Numbered from the stretch's first letter, positions 35,584 to 43,540 are shown. The stretch is 64,000 nucleotides of DNA from DATAUD01 sp036501665 (GCA_036501665.1 DASXZW010000023.1:145424-209423), one strand, 5' to 3'. The notes: generated by a model from the sequence alone, not told the origin. Program-made: numbers and translations.

Positions 35584-35793
35584 CTCCTTTTCCGGATTCT
35601 ATTTTTCCAGGAAATTAAGTCAGGCAACCAAGCCCAGCGGTTCAGCGGAAATTCCCGAATAAACGCAATGCGTTTTGGAGTGCGGTAGCCCTCTACCGCT
35701 TTCTTTCGAGCAAACAATTAAACCAAACAAACCCAAGAGCCATAAGGGATTGCTCCTTATCCACCTTCCTGACTTTAAAAACGGCTCAGCCCT

Positions 35794-36684
35794 TCAATTG
35801 CTGAAATCCTCCAAATACCTCAAACTCACCGGAATCTGCCTCTCCGAAACCGGAGACTCATCCTCAATAAAATACCATTTGACCCTGATCTTGTGCGCTT
35901 CCGCGAGAATCGCCGGCAAATTAAGTTTCCCTTCGCCCAACGCCGCATCATTCGAGACATCCGTTCCGCCGGTCAACAATCCTGTCGGTGTGCTTTTCTT
36001 CATGTCCTTGAGGTGCATCAATTCAAAACGCTTTGGATACTTCGCCAGCAACTGCACCGGGTCCTGGCCCGCGTGGGCGATCCAAAAAATATCCATTTCA
36101 AACTTCACATTCTTGGGGTCGGTCCCCTTCACCAGGAGATCGAACAATGTTCCATCCTCAAAAGGTTGAAATTCATACCCGTGCGTGTGATAGAAAAACT
36201 TCATCTTATGCTTCGCCGCCGCCTCACCCGCGCGATTGAAAACTTCAATCGCCTTGCGACACGTCGCCTCGTCGAATTTCCCTTCGTGCGGAATCCATGC
36301 GCAACCGACATATTTCAACCCAAGCGCGTCCGCCTGGCTTAACACTGCTTCCGGGTCCGCCGCCCATTGTTCAAAACTGAAGTGCGCGCTCAACGGCACC
36401 AAACCATTCGCGTCGAGCTGCGCTTTGAAATCCGCGGGCGAAAGGTTGTAAGTCCCCGCCAGTTCAACATACTTGACACCCCAACCACGAACCTCTGCCA
36501 GCGTTTTTGGCACATCTTTGCCAAATTGGTTTCGCAAGCTGTACAGTTGCAGCCCGACAGAATCCTTGAGCGGCCTTACCGCCATCGCCCGGGGCGCGGC
36601 GAGGAGGCTGGCCATTGCAACACCCACCGTCAACGTCGGCAAAAAATGACGAACAGAAATACGCATCATATCCAGAGGTTTCAT
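35794..36684 (-). CDS. Exported sugar phosphate isomerase/epimerase-like protein (xylose isomerase-like TIM barrel)
   Basis: TIM-barrel protein of the AP-endonuclease 2 / xylose isomerase-like superfamily. A signal-like N-terminus (FLPTLTVGVAMASLLAAPRAMA) suggests export, which is common for this family in PVC bacteria. Motifs include GLQLYSLRNQF, GWGVKYVELAG, FFYHTHGYEFQPF, VKFEMDIFWIAHAG, RFELMHLKDM and YFIEDESP. The metal-binding His, Asp and Glu residues expected along the barrel strands are present. Some relatives act on 3-keto sugars, which would fit the DUF1080 protein elsewhere in the window, but this is inference. ATG at 36684; a later Met pair at residues 6-7 is an alternative. Confidence 0.85.
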   Translation of the reverse strand: MKPLDMMRISVRHFLPTLTVGVAMASLLAAPRAMAVRPLKDSVGLQLYSLRNQFGKDVPKTLAEVRGWGVKYVELAGTYNLSPADFKAQLDANGLVPLSAHFSFEQWAADPEAVLSQADALGLKYVGCAWIPHEGKFDEATCRKAIEVFNRAGEAAAKHKMKFFYHTHGYEFQPFEDGTLFDLLVKGTDPKNVKFEMDIFWIAHAGQDPVQLLAKYPKRFELMHLKDMKKSTPTGLLTGGTDVSNDAALGEGKLNLPAILAEAHKIRVKWYFIEDESPVSERQIPVSLRYLEDFSN

Positions 36685-37004
36685 TGTTCGTGATGATGTT
36701 CAAAGACCGCCGCGCCTGTCCATCCCAATAATTTCAGAACAGACGTATCTAAAATCGACATCGCACTACAAATTTTACTCCCTCTCCTCCATATGCTTAT
36801 GGAGGAGAGGGGCAGGGGAGAGGAGGTTTTATTCTCTCTTTCACTGAGTGAGACATTTAGAATTCCCCCACTCCTGTTTCCTCTCCCCTTTCGTGTCTCG
36901 CGAGGCGAGGACAAAATATTGGAGCAGTAATTTGCATTTATCTGCCCTGCCAATAATTTCTTCATGGTGCAAGTCCGCCCACTTCTCCATACTGACGTGT
37001 CCAA
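36685..37004. other. Divergent intergenic region with a GGAGGAGAGGG palindrome
   Basis: About 320 bases between the sugar isomerase-like gene and the TPR protein hold no credible gene. The palindromic repeat at 36776-36830 is the main content. Promoters for both flanking genes should lie here, but no convincing -35/-10 pair was found by eye. Confidence 0.5.
36776..36830. repeat. GGAGGAGAGGG-family palindrome, copy 1
   Basis: CTCCCTCTCC is mirrored by GGAGAGGGG-type sequence, with stem tip TCCATA-tgct-TATGGA, followed by GCAGGGGAGAGGAGG. Three more copies lie at 41226, 46718 and 51756, each with a different but self-complementary tip. Confidence 0.8.
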
Positions 37005-39194
37005 TTGAAGAAACGCCGCACCAATCCAAAGTCGCAAAAACCCTCTCCCGCCCCTCCCGCCGCGTCCGCTCAGTCCACACCCGTCGCAACATCTAGTCGT
37101 CAACGAATCATCTTTCGCCTGGCCGCCCTGATATTGGCCCCCCTAGTCGCATTCGCCGCCCTCGAATTTGGCCTGCGACTCGCCGGATACGGCTACGACC
37201 CGGCTTTTTTCAAAAAAGTCCGCATCGGAAACGCCGATTTTCTTGTCAATAACGATAAATTCATCCGCCGTTTTTTCCCTCCGGGAATGACGCGCCAAAC
37301 CGGCGCCTTGCGCATGGAAGCCCAGAAGCCTCCCGGCGTCTGCCGAATTTTTATCATGGGCGAATCCGCCGCGCTCGGCGATCCCGATCCCTCATACGGC
37401 GCGGGACGTTACATGAAAGCGCTGCTTTCGGAACGATTTCCCGGTCGGCGCTTTGAAGTGATAAACGTCTCAATCACTGCCATCAATTCTTACGCGATTT
37501 TGCCAATCGCCCAGGAATGTGCGCGGCACGACGGCGATTTTTGGATAATCTACATGGGCAACAATGAAATGATCGGCCCATTTGGCGCTGCGGCTCGATT
37601 GGGTTCCAAGGCCCCGCCTCGCTGGGTTGTGCGGTTGACTCTGGCGATCCAACAGTGGCGCATTGGCCAGTTGCTCGCCAGCGTGACTCGCGATTTGAAG
37701 GCCAAAAGCGACAATCCCGCTGTGTGGGTCGGCATGGAATTGTTTGCGGGAAAACAAATCCCACTCGACGATCCGAGCCGAAAGAGAGTCTATCAAAATT
37801 TCCAGGATAACCTGCGCGATATCCTCCGCGCTGGAATTGGCTCCGGGGCAAAAGTGATTTTGAACACCGTTGCTGTCAATCTTAAGGATTTTCCGCCGTT
37901 CGCCTCCTCCTCCTCAACCACCAACGCTACGGACGCCTCCTCTCACCAGGCGATGAACGAATTCCTTCAAGCCCACGCGTTCCTGAAACAAGGCAACACG
38001 ACCGCCGCGCGGGACGCCTTTCAACAAGCCTGCGACGACGACGCGCTGCCGTTTCGCGCCGATTCAAAAATCAACGACATCATCCGCCGGGAGTCCGCCA
38101 ACTTCGCCGGCCCGAACCTCGTTTTTTGCGACCCCGCTTCGCCCGCGACCCTCGGCGAAGACCCCGGCGCAATTCCCGGCGACGAACTTTTCTACGAGCA
38201 TGTCCACTTTAAGTTTGAGGGAAATTACCGCCTGGGCCGCGCATGGGCTGAGAAAATCGCGCCGCTTCTCCCGTCCGATTTTCATCCTTCAACCACAAAC
38301 GACTGGGCTTCCCAGGAAAAATGCGATGCGCTTGTCGGCCTGACCGATTGGAACCGCGTCGTGAGCATCAGCGAAATGATTCAGCGACGACAGAAACCGC
38401 CGTTGACCTCGGGCGCCAATGATCAGCACGAATTAAGCATCCTGAATCATCAGCTTTCCGATTTGCGTCAGCGCATGGATGAAAAAAACTCAGAGCGCGC
38501 CCGCGCTATATTTGAAGGCGACGTTCAGCGCGATCCCGACGACCTTTTCATCCGATTCAATTACAGCGATTTTCTCGAAGCCATCGGCGACGCGCCTGAA
38601 GCGATCAAGCAGTTGCAGCATATCGACGAACTGCTGCCAGATTATTATGTGGTTAACTTTGAAATGGGAAGAACGCTCGAACGGGAAGGGAAGCTCGACG
38701 AAGCCGCCGCAAATTTTCGCAAGTCTCTCGCTTTGTATCCCACCATGGCGATGGCGTGGTCCGAATGGTTCGAACTGGGAAATATTGCCGCCAGCAAGGG
38801 CAAGTTCGCCGAAGCCCTGGATGATTGCGAGCATGCGCGAACCCTGGAATCGAAGAAACCATCCGTCCTCGTCGGCATCGGTCGTGTGCTGATGAAAATG
38901 AATCGGCACCCCGAAGCTGAAGAAAAAATTCGCGCGGCGCTGGCGCTTCAGCCTAATTATTTTGACAGCCACCTCGCGCTCGCGGAAGAACTTGCCGCGA
39001 CCGGACGCAATGACGCCGCCGAAACCGAGTTCGCCGAAACCTTAAACCTCAAGTCCGACTCCGCCCGCCCGCATCTGGAACTCGGTGAACTCCTGCTCAA
39101 GGAAGGCAAACTCGCCGCCGCCCACGAACAATTCCAACAGACCTTGCAAATCGACCCCCGAAACGCCACCGCCCGAAAATACCTTAGTCAATAA
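37005..39194 (+). CDS. Membrane-anchored SGNH-like domain with C-terminal TPR repeats
   Basis: 729 residues. The basic, Pro/Ala-rich N-terminus is followed by one membrane helix (about 36-58). An SGNH-like domain follows with RIFIMGESAALGDP (Ser121 in a GES variant of block I), IYMGNNEMIGPFG (near 183-195) and YEHVHFKFEGN (near 400). At least six TPR-like helical pairs run from about 480 to the end (for example GDAPEAIKQLQHIDELLPDY and RNDAAETEFAETLNLKSDSA). The family may modify exopolysaccharides or act as a scaffold. The TTG start is the only one found before the membrane helix, so it is uncertain. No partner genes lie next to it. Confidence 0.8.
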   Translation: MKKRRTNPKSQKPSPAPPAASAQSTPVATSSRQRIIFRLAALILAPLVAFAALEFGLRLAGYGYDPAFFKKVRIGNADFLVNNDKFIRRFFPPGMTRQTGALRMEAQKPPGVCRIFIMGESAALGDPDPSYGAGRYMKALLSERFPGRRFEVINVSITAINSYAILPIAQECARHDGDFWIIYMGNNEMIGPFGAAARLGSKAPPRWVVRLTLAIQQWRIGQLLASVTRDLKAKSDNPAVWVGMELFAGKQIPLDDPSRKRVYQNFQDNLRDILRAGIGSGAKVILNTVAVNLKDFPPFASSSSTTNATDASSHQAMNEFLQAHAFLKQGNTTAARDAFQQACDDDALPFRADSKINDIIRRESANFAGPNLVFCDPASPATLGEDPGAIPGDELFYEHVHFKFEGNYRLGRAWAEKIAPLLPSDFHPSTTNDWASQEKCDALVGLTDWNRVVSISEMIQRRQKPPLTSGANDQHELSILNHQLSDLRQRMDEKNSERARAIFEGDVQRDPDDLFIRFNYSDFLEAIGDAPEAIKQLQHIDELLPDYYVVNFEMGRTLEREGKLDEAAANFRKSLALYPTMAMAWSEWFELGNIAASKGKFAEALDDCEHARTLESKKPSVLVGIGRVLMKMNRHPEAEEKIRAALALQPNYFDSHLALAEELAATGRNDAAETEFAETLNLKSDSARPHLELGELLLKEGKLAAAHEQFQQTLQIDPRNATARKYLSQ

Positions 39195-39202
39195 TCCGGT
39201 AG

Positions 39203-39222
39203 GGCGGAGCTGCCGCTCCGCC
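39203..39222. terminator. GC-rich hairpin between convergent genes
   Basis: GGCGGAGC-TGCC-GCTCCGCC gives an 8-bp perfect stem between the TPR protein stop and the pseudopilin stop. There is no T run, so it may be a short palindromic repeat, or a hairpin that slows both transcripts. Confidence 0.4.
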
Positions 39223-39235
39223 ACTGACTGATCCA

Positions 39236-39880
39236 TTACCCACCCGCCCCATACCCAGGGTCAGAGTTAGGCCAGGCATCAAGAGGCGCAACGTGGTTGT
39301 CCATATAAACAACATTCTTGCCGGATTTCGGCAGGCGAGCATGGAAGTCCTCATAATCCAGCAGGAGCGGCGTCGTCTGTGGCGGCAACTTAATCAACCT
39401 GTTGGTGCTCCATGCCAGTTGTCCGGTCTTATCGTCCAACAGGAACATGAAATCGTTTTTCGTCACGGTGTCGTCGATGCGCTGGCCGTTCAGGTCCGTA
39501 TTCCATTCATAGCTGGACCCTTCTTTGGCGAACAACCCCGCGTTGTCAGAGGGGCATTTAAACACGGTAATGCCATTAGTGTTGGCGACAGCGGCCTTGC
39601 CGATGTAAGACGCAAGCACATCGCAGATGCGAGGCAGAGGGCTGGCGGGATTTATCGGTTCCGTGGGAAGGATCTCAGCGCTGGGCATCCGGCTCTTGTT
39701 GTCCTCGGAATAAAGCCTCGTTGCAATGCCGAGCTGCCTAAGGTTGCTTGTGCAAACTGAGTTATGGGCCTGGTCCTTCCCCTTGGAGATCGCAGGCAGC
39801 AGCAAGCCAGCCAGAATCCCGATCACCGCAATCACCACGAGCAATTCAATCAACGTGAAACCAGCAGATTTTTTATTCAT
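39236..39880 (-). CDS. Type IV pilin-like pseudopilin
   Basis: Short pseudopilin with AGFTLIELLVVIAVIGILAGLLLP directly at the N-terminus after MNKKS, then CTSNLRQLGIATRLYSEDN, the phylum's usual pattern. It ends with a DNHVAPLD segment in place of the usual DG motif. ATG at 39880 is used; the frame extends two codons to a TTG. It lies downstream of the membrane-tailed sigma factor gene on the same strand, 109 bases away, with a repeat between them. Whether they share a transcript is unclear. Confidence 0.88.
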   Translation of the reverse strand: MNKKSAGFTLIELLVVIAVIGILAGLLLPAISKGKDQAHNSVCTSNLRQLGIATRLYSEDNKSRMPSAEILPTEPINPASPLPRICDVLASYIGKAAVANTNGITVFKCPSDNAGLFAKEGSSYEWNTDLNGQRIDDTVTKNDFMFLLDDKTGQLAWSTNRLIKLPPQTTPLLLDYEDFHARLPKSGKNVVYMDNHVAPLDAWPNSDPGYGAGG

Positions 39881-39900
39881 GCGCAATATTTTATGTCAAA

Positions 39901-39987
39901 GGTAGGGACGCCTCAGCATCCGCGAGCGGTGCATTCCACTCTGTTCTGACTCCGAGGCGTCCGCGGACGGCCGGTCCGTTCCTACTA
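39901..39987. repeat. GGTAGGGACGCCTC-family palindromic element
   Basis: GGTAGGGACGCCTC opens the element and GAGGCGTCC plus a reversed CCGTTCCTAC close it. The middle carries GGTGCATTCCACTCTGTTC and GACTCCG, which recur at 51620-51660 and, reversed and diverged, at 41100-41130. Confidence 0.75.
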
Positions 39988-39989
39988 AT

Positions 39990-40991
39990 CTATTTCTTCA
40001 AATCATCCACCGACTGCGGGTAATGCTGCCGCGCTTGTTCAACCCGCTGCTCGGGCGTTAAATTGGCGAACCGCGCATTCGGGTCATGTTGCGGCAAAGG
40101 GCGGTCGGGAGCCCCATCCCGCTGAATGACTGCTAGAGATGGATCCTTCAAGGGACTCGCCGAAGCCGCGGTAATCGGATGCGACATGTTCTGATTCTGA
40201 TGCGATACATTTTTGACGACCACAGTTGCAGTTCCCGTCACGATCAGCGCGACCGCCGCCGCCACGATCGCCATTTTAGCTTTTGTCCATGCCATAATTT
40301 TCAAAACTTCCTTGCTGAGGGTTAATGTTGGAGTCGAAGCCGTCGTGCCCTTGGCCAGCGCGACCGCAGTCGCCGTTCTCGCCAGGGTCGCCGGCGCACA
40401 TTGAACGGAATTCGCAGAAATCGCGACCGTCAAAACTGCAGCCGAAACAACGATGCCGCGTTTCGTAAAAAACAGTCGCAGCTTCTCAACGGCGCGATTG
40501 ACACGCATCTTGGCCGCGTCTTCGCTTGCGCCAAGGGCGGCGCCCACTTCCTTCATGCTTTTCCCGTCGAAAAACCGCAGCGCCACCGCGTGATGATCGA
40601 TTTCATTTAATCCAGCCATCGCAGTGTCGAGCAATGGCGCGATTTGAGGCCAGACATCAGGCTCGTTTTCGAGGGATTGGTTTTGCATATAAGCCTCCTG
40701 TTCGCGCCGCGCGCGGCGGATTTCACTGCGGACGAAAGTCACCGCCGTCAGTTGCGCAGTCCGGCACAGCCACCCCGCAAGGATGACGCGACTGCTCAAA
40801 CGCCGGGCTTGCCTTGCGAGAATAACAAAAACGGCCTGGGCGATTTCCTCAGCCTGATGCGGATTTCGCGTGTGTCGCAACGCGATTGAATAAACCTTGC
40901 TAACGTGCCGCGTGACCAACGCCGCGAAGGCCTCCTCGGACCCGTGCTCGACGTATTCACGCAATAACGAAATGTCATCCACTTCCTGCAT
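39990..40991 (-). CDS. ECF-type sigma factor with a membrane-spanning C-terminal extension
   Basis: Sigma-70 family protein with region 2 (about 15-90, including AEEIAQAVFVILARQA) and region 4 (about 118-172, VALRFFDGKSMKEVGAALG then EDAAKMRVNRAVEKLR). Standard ECF factors end there. This one continues to 333 residues with two hydrophobic segments (about 179-197 and 240-259) and a soluble Pro/Gln/His-rich tail. No separate anti-sigma gene is next to it, so the tail may itself tether or inhibit the factor; this is inference. ATG at 40991. A pseudopilin gene follows on the same strand. Confidence 0.87.
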   Translation of the reverse strand: MQEVDDISLLREYVEHGSEEAFAALVTRHVSKVYSIALRHTRNPHQAEEIAQAVFVILARQARRLSSRVILAGWLCRTAQLTAVTFVRSEIRRARREQEAYMQNQSLENEPDVWPQIAPLLDTAMAGLNEIDHHAVALRFFDGKSMKEVGAALGASEDAAKMRVNRAVEKLRLFFTKRGIVVSAAVLTVAISANSVQCAPATLARTATAVALAKGTTASTPTLTLSKEVLKIMAWTKAKMAIVAAAVALIVTGTATVVVKNVSHQNQNMSHPITAASASPLKDPSLAVIQRDGAPDRPLPQHDPNARFANLTPEQRVEQARQHYPQSVDDLKK

Positions 40992-41064
40992 CTATATATA
41001 AATGCCGCTCACGATTGAAAGGTAACAGTATTTTTTGCCCAGGGCAGGCGGAACTTGAGTTTAA

Positions 41065-41150
41065 GGTAGGGACGCCTCGCCGAGGCGTCCTCGGACGGCG
41101 CAGAGTTAGAACACAGTGGAACACACCGCCCGCGGATGCTGGGCTTCCCT
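41065..41150. repeat. GGTAGGGACGCCTC-family palindromic element
   Basis: GGTAGGGACGCCTCGCCGAG forms a 10-bp perfect palindrome GGACGCCTCG-c-CGAGGCGTCC. The following GAACACAGTGGAACACACCG is a diverged reverse complement of the middle segment shared with the copies at 39901 and 51594. Confidence 0.75.
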
Positions 41151-41225
41151 TGGCAGTCAACAGTACAAATACAAGCGTTGATTTTTTAGGACTGCACTAT
41201 TTTGGATGCGTCTGTCCTGCCTTCA

Positions 41226-41277
41226 CTCCCACCCCTCCACAAACTTGTGGAGGAGAGGGCAGGGGAGAGGAGGTTTT
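41226..41277. repeat. GGAGGAGAGGG-family palindrome, copy 2
   Basis: Stem tip is TCCACAA-ac-TTGTGGA, followed by GGAGAGGGCAGGGGAGAGGAGG in the family order. It lies close to the leuA 3' end. Confidence 0.75.
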
Positions 41278-41324
41278 TCATCGAGAGGTTCGCGAGAGTT
41301 CCGCTGCCGCCTTCCTATCAGAGA

Positions 41325-42887
41325 TTACGGTTGCCCCGTCTTCTCCGCTTTGCTTGCAGGACTGTCAAGAAACCGATTCACCGCGTTCAAATACGCCCGC
41401 GCGCTCGCTTCAATCACATCCGTGCTCGCCCCTTTTCCCGTGACAATCTTTCCATCGCCAAAGTTCACCTTGACAGTGACCTCGCCCAACGCGTCCTTCC
41501 CTTGCGACACCGCGCGCAATGAATAATCGAGCAAAGTCCCATTCGTTTTCGTCAACCGATCAATCGCCTTCAACGCCGCATCGACCGGCCCATCCCCAAT
41601 CCCCGCGTCCTGCACCCGCTGCGATTTGCCCGTCTTTTGGAGCCGCACCGTCGCCGTCGGCACCGTGAGATTCCCGCTCGTCACGCTGAGATAATCCAAC
41701 GACCACGTTTCGGGAACCTCCGTGATCTGCCCTTCCACCAACGCCGAAAGATCATCGTCATAGACAAATTTCTTCTTGTCGCCGATTTCCTTGAACCGCG
41801 CAAAAATCCCCGCCACATCCGCCTCGCTCATCTTGAATCCGAGATGCGTCAACCTCGCAGCCACCGCCGCCCGCCCGCTGTGCTTGGTCAATGGCAATTC
41901 CGTCTGCCCCCAGCCGACCGCTTGCGGGTCCATGATTTCGTAAGTTTCCCGCTTCTTGAGAATCCCGTCCTGGTGAATCCCCGACGAATGCGCGAACGCG
42001 TTCTCTCCGACAATCGCCTTGCTCCGCTGCACCGGCAACCCGCTCATCCGCGAAACAAGCCGCGACGATTTCACGATTTCCGATGTGTTCAACTCGCAGT
42101 CAAATCCCCCAAAAAAATCGCCGCGCGTCTTGATCGCCATGACAATTTCCTCCAACGCCGCGTTCCCCGCGCGCTCCCCAATCCCGTTGATCGTGCATTC
42201 GACTTGACGTGCCCCACGCCGCACCGCCGCGAGTGAATTTGCGACCGCCAACCCCAAATCATTATGGCAATGCACGCTGATCACCGACTTCCCCGAGCGA
42301 AACTCCGGCACTGCGTCATAAAGATTTCCGATCAACTCGCCATATTGTTCGGGCACGGCCCAGCCAACAGTGTCAGGTATATTAACCGTCGTCGCTCCCG
42401 CCGCCACAACCGCGCGGCACACCGCCGCCAAAAACTCCGGTTCCGTCCGCGAGCCGTCCTCTGGCGAAAATTCCACGTCATCGACAAACGACTTCGCGCG
42501 CTTCACCCCTTCAACGGCAAGGCGAAGAATTTCGTCCTGCGCCTTGTTCAACTTGAACTCCCGATGAATCTTCGACGTCGCGAGAAAAACATGAATGCGC
42601 CCGCGTTTCCCCGCCGGCTTGATCGCCTCGCCCGCGGCATCAATGTCCTTCGGCACGCAACGCGCCAGCCCGCAAATAATCGGCCCCTCGATCTGCTTCG
42701 CAATCGACTCGACCGACGCGAAGTCCCCCTCGCTGATGACCGGAAAGCCGGCCTCGATGACATCGACCTTCAGCCGCGCGAGCTGCCGCGCGACCTCAAG
42801 CTTTTCGCGCAAGTTCATGGAAGCGCCCGGGCATTGCTCGCCGTCGCGCAATGTCGTGTCGAATATAATGATGCGGTTCTTTGTCAT
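41325..42887 (-). CDS. leuA: 2-isopropylmalate synthase
   Basis: First committed enzyme of leucine synthesis; condenses acetyl-CoA with 2-oxoisovalerate. IIFDTTLRDGEQCPGASM (7-24) is the catalytic start of the barrel, and SVHCHNDLGLAVANSLA the second signature. The C-terminal part after about 390 is the LeuA dimer/allosteric domain that binds leucine. The 520-residue length fits LeuA rather than the shorter homocitrate synthases. The ATG at 42887 lacks a clear ribosome binding site. The leader upstream has a leucine-rich peptide gene and a terminator, so synthesis is probably controlled by attenuation in addition to feedback. Confidence 0.95.
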   Translation of the reverse strand: MTKNRIIIFDTTLRDGEQCPGASMNLREKLEVARQLARLKVDVIEAGFPVISEGDFASVESIAKQIEGPIICGLARCVPKDIDAAGEAIKPAGKRGRIHVFLATSKIHREFKLNKAQDEILRLAVEGVKRAKSFVDDVEFSPEDGSRTEPEFLAAVCRAVVAAGATTVNIPDTVGWAVPEQYGELIGNLYDAVPEFRSGKSVISVHCHNDLGLAVANSLAAVRRGARQVECTINGIGERAGNAALEEIVMAIKTRGDFFGGFDCELNTSEIVKSSRLVSRMSGLPVQRSKAIVGENAFAHSSGIHQDGILKKRETYEIMDPQAVGWGQTELPLTKHSGRAAVAARLTHLGFKMSEADVAGIFARFKEIGDKKKFVYDDDLSALVEGQITEVPETWSLDYLSVTSGNLTVPTATVRLQKTGKSQRVQDAGIGDGPVDAALKAIDRLTKTNGTLLDYSLRAVSQGKDALGEVTVKVNFGDGKIVTGKGASTDVIEASARAYLNAVNRFLDSPASKAEKTGQP

Positions 42888-42904
42888 AACATTGTTTATT
42901 AAAA

Positions 42905-42939
42905 TGCAAAAACCCCACCGCCGTTCTGGCGATGGGGTT
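42905..42939 (-). terminator. Intrinsic terminator (attenuator) of the leuA leader
   Basis: On the minus strand AACCCCATCGCC (42928-42939) pairs with GGCGGTGGGGTT (42911-42922) around a 5-base loop, with one G-T or mismatch position, and is followed by a TTTGCATTTT tract. It stands 18 bases before the leuA ATG. The same left arm can pair instead with GGCGGTCGAGGTT at the end of the leader peptide gene (42965-42977). Confidence 0.85.
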
Positions 42940-42961
42940 TGAAAATTCCTGTCAACGAATA

Positions 42962-43021
42962 TTAAACCTCGACCGCCGCGCGGCGTAACAGCAGCGCACT
43001 TAGCGACAGTCCAAGATTCAT
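42962..43021 (-). CDS. Leucine-rich leader peptide of leuA (LeuL-like)
   Basis: A 19-residue reading frame, MNLGLSLSALLLRRAAVEV, ends at TAA 23 bases before the terminator arm. Six of 19 residues are leucine, including a run of three (CTG CTG TTA) at codons 10-12. Directly after them, CGCCGC can pair with the following GCGGCG, and the last codons of the peptide form the antiterminator arm. This is the layout of classical amino-acid attenuation: stalling at the Leu run would free the antiterminator, and finishing the peptide would let the terminator form. Its function follows from this arrangement and is not proven. A GTG four codons upstream is an alternative start. Confidence 0.75.
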   Translation of the reverse strand: MNLGLSLSALLLRRAAVEV

Positions 43022-43040
43022 ATCAGCGTTCACGCCTTCT

Positions 43041-43069
43041 TTACTAATCCCAATCGGACGGAACGTCAA
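43041..43069 (-). promoter_or_regulatory. Possible promoter of the leuA leader
   Basis: On the minus strand TTGACG (43064-43069), a 17-base spacer, then TAGTAA (43041-43046). The -35 is good and the -10 weak. It would start a transcript just before the leader peptide, as in other attenuators. Confidence 0.35.
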
Positions 43070-43144
43070 ATGCTTTTTGGTTTTTCATGCTTTTTGCACG
43101 GCAAAAACTGCAACAGTCCCGGTTATCCGGTTCCGAACTGGCGA

Positions 43145-43177
43145 CTGTCTCAATAAATGACAGCCCAAAATGGACAC
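43145..43177. promoter_or_regulatory. CTGTC/GACAG and TGGACAC motifs upstream of the small peptide gene
   Basis: CTGTC-9-GACAG (43145-43163) is an imperfect palindrome, followed by TGGACAC at 43171-43177. Related TGTCC palindromes lie downstream of the peptide gene. They resemble operator half-sites but no regulator is identified. Confidence 0.3.
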
Positions 43178-43274
43178 TGTACGTCGATATTACGGTTTTT
43201 CGGCAAAAACCCCAATTGCTCCGGGCAGACTATAGGGTACAGTGAGGAAAGGAGTTCGTGGCATTCAGGCTGCT

Positions 43275-43448
43275 ATGAAGATTGTCATGGATAACAACAT
43301 TAATAAAGCTTCGGTCTCCCTCTTAGCGATGGCAGCGTTGGTCATTGCCGCAGTTGCCGCCAAAGTGCGCGCCACTGTTGAATCGCAAGCCCCTGTCGGA
43401 TATGAGGATGAGACTGGGTTCCACTTCGGCAATCCCGCCGGAGAATAA
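43275..43448 (+). CDS. Small membrane or exported peptide of unknown function
   Basis: A 57-residue frame from the ATG at 43275 (the frame extends to a GTG at 43242). It has a hydrophobic helix (ASVSLLAMAALVIAAVAA) that could be a signal peptide or an anchor, then a short acidic tail (GYEDETGFHFGNPAGE). A purine-rich AAAGGAG lies about 20 bases before the ATG, which is farther than usual. TGTCC/GGACA palindromes lie on both sides. It points away from leuA. No homologue is known to me; it could be spurious. Confidence 0.4.
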   Translation: MKIVMDNNINKASVSLLAMAALVIAAVAAKVRATVESQAPVGYEDETGFHFGNPAGE

Positions 43449-43502
43449 GAGTCGCCGCGGTCGAATTCGCCTCAGTTCAGGCCGGGCGAATGCAGACTTT
43501 AA

Positions 43503-43540
43503 GTGTCCAATTTGGACACACGCTGTCCAAACACAGGACA
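43503..43540. promoter_or_regulatory. Two TGTCC/GGACA palindromes
   Basis: GTGTCCAATTTGGACAC (43503-43519) is a perfect palindrome apart from its central base. TGTCC-7-GGACA follows at 43524-43540. They lie between convergent genes, an unusual place for an operator. Confidence 0.4.

Larger units (their letters stand above)
35293..35793. other. Gene-free region upstream of argH with three hairpins
   Basis: This region separates argH from the sugar isomerase-like gene. It holds the GATTAN hairpin (35359-35432), a terminator-like hairpin (35549-35583) and a small palindrome GCGGTAG-CCCT-CTACCGC (35682-35699). The open frames present are low-quality. No gene is called. Confidence 0.6.
40992..41324. 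other. Intergenic region of stacked palindromic repeats
   Basis: About 330 bases between the sigma factor gene and the leuA stop contain no credible gene. They contain a GGTAGGGACGCCTC-family copy (41065-41150) and a GGAGGAGAGGG-family copy (41226-41277). Confidence 0.6.

Noticed and set aside
35481..35717. 78-residue minus-strand frame upstream of argH
   Set aside because: It crosses the terminator-like hairpin and has no ribosome binding site or similarity to known domains.
43195..43225. Sigma-54 promoter upstream of the small peptide gene
   Set aside because: The GG and GC elements have 14 bases between them where 10 are required.
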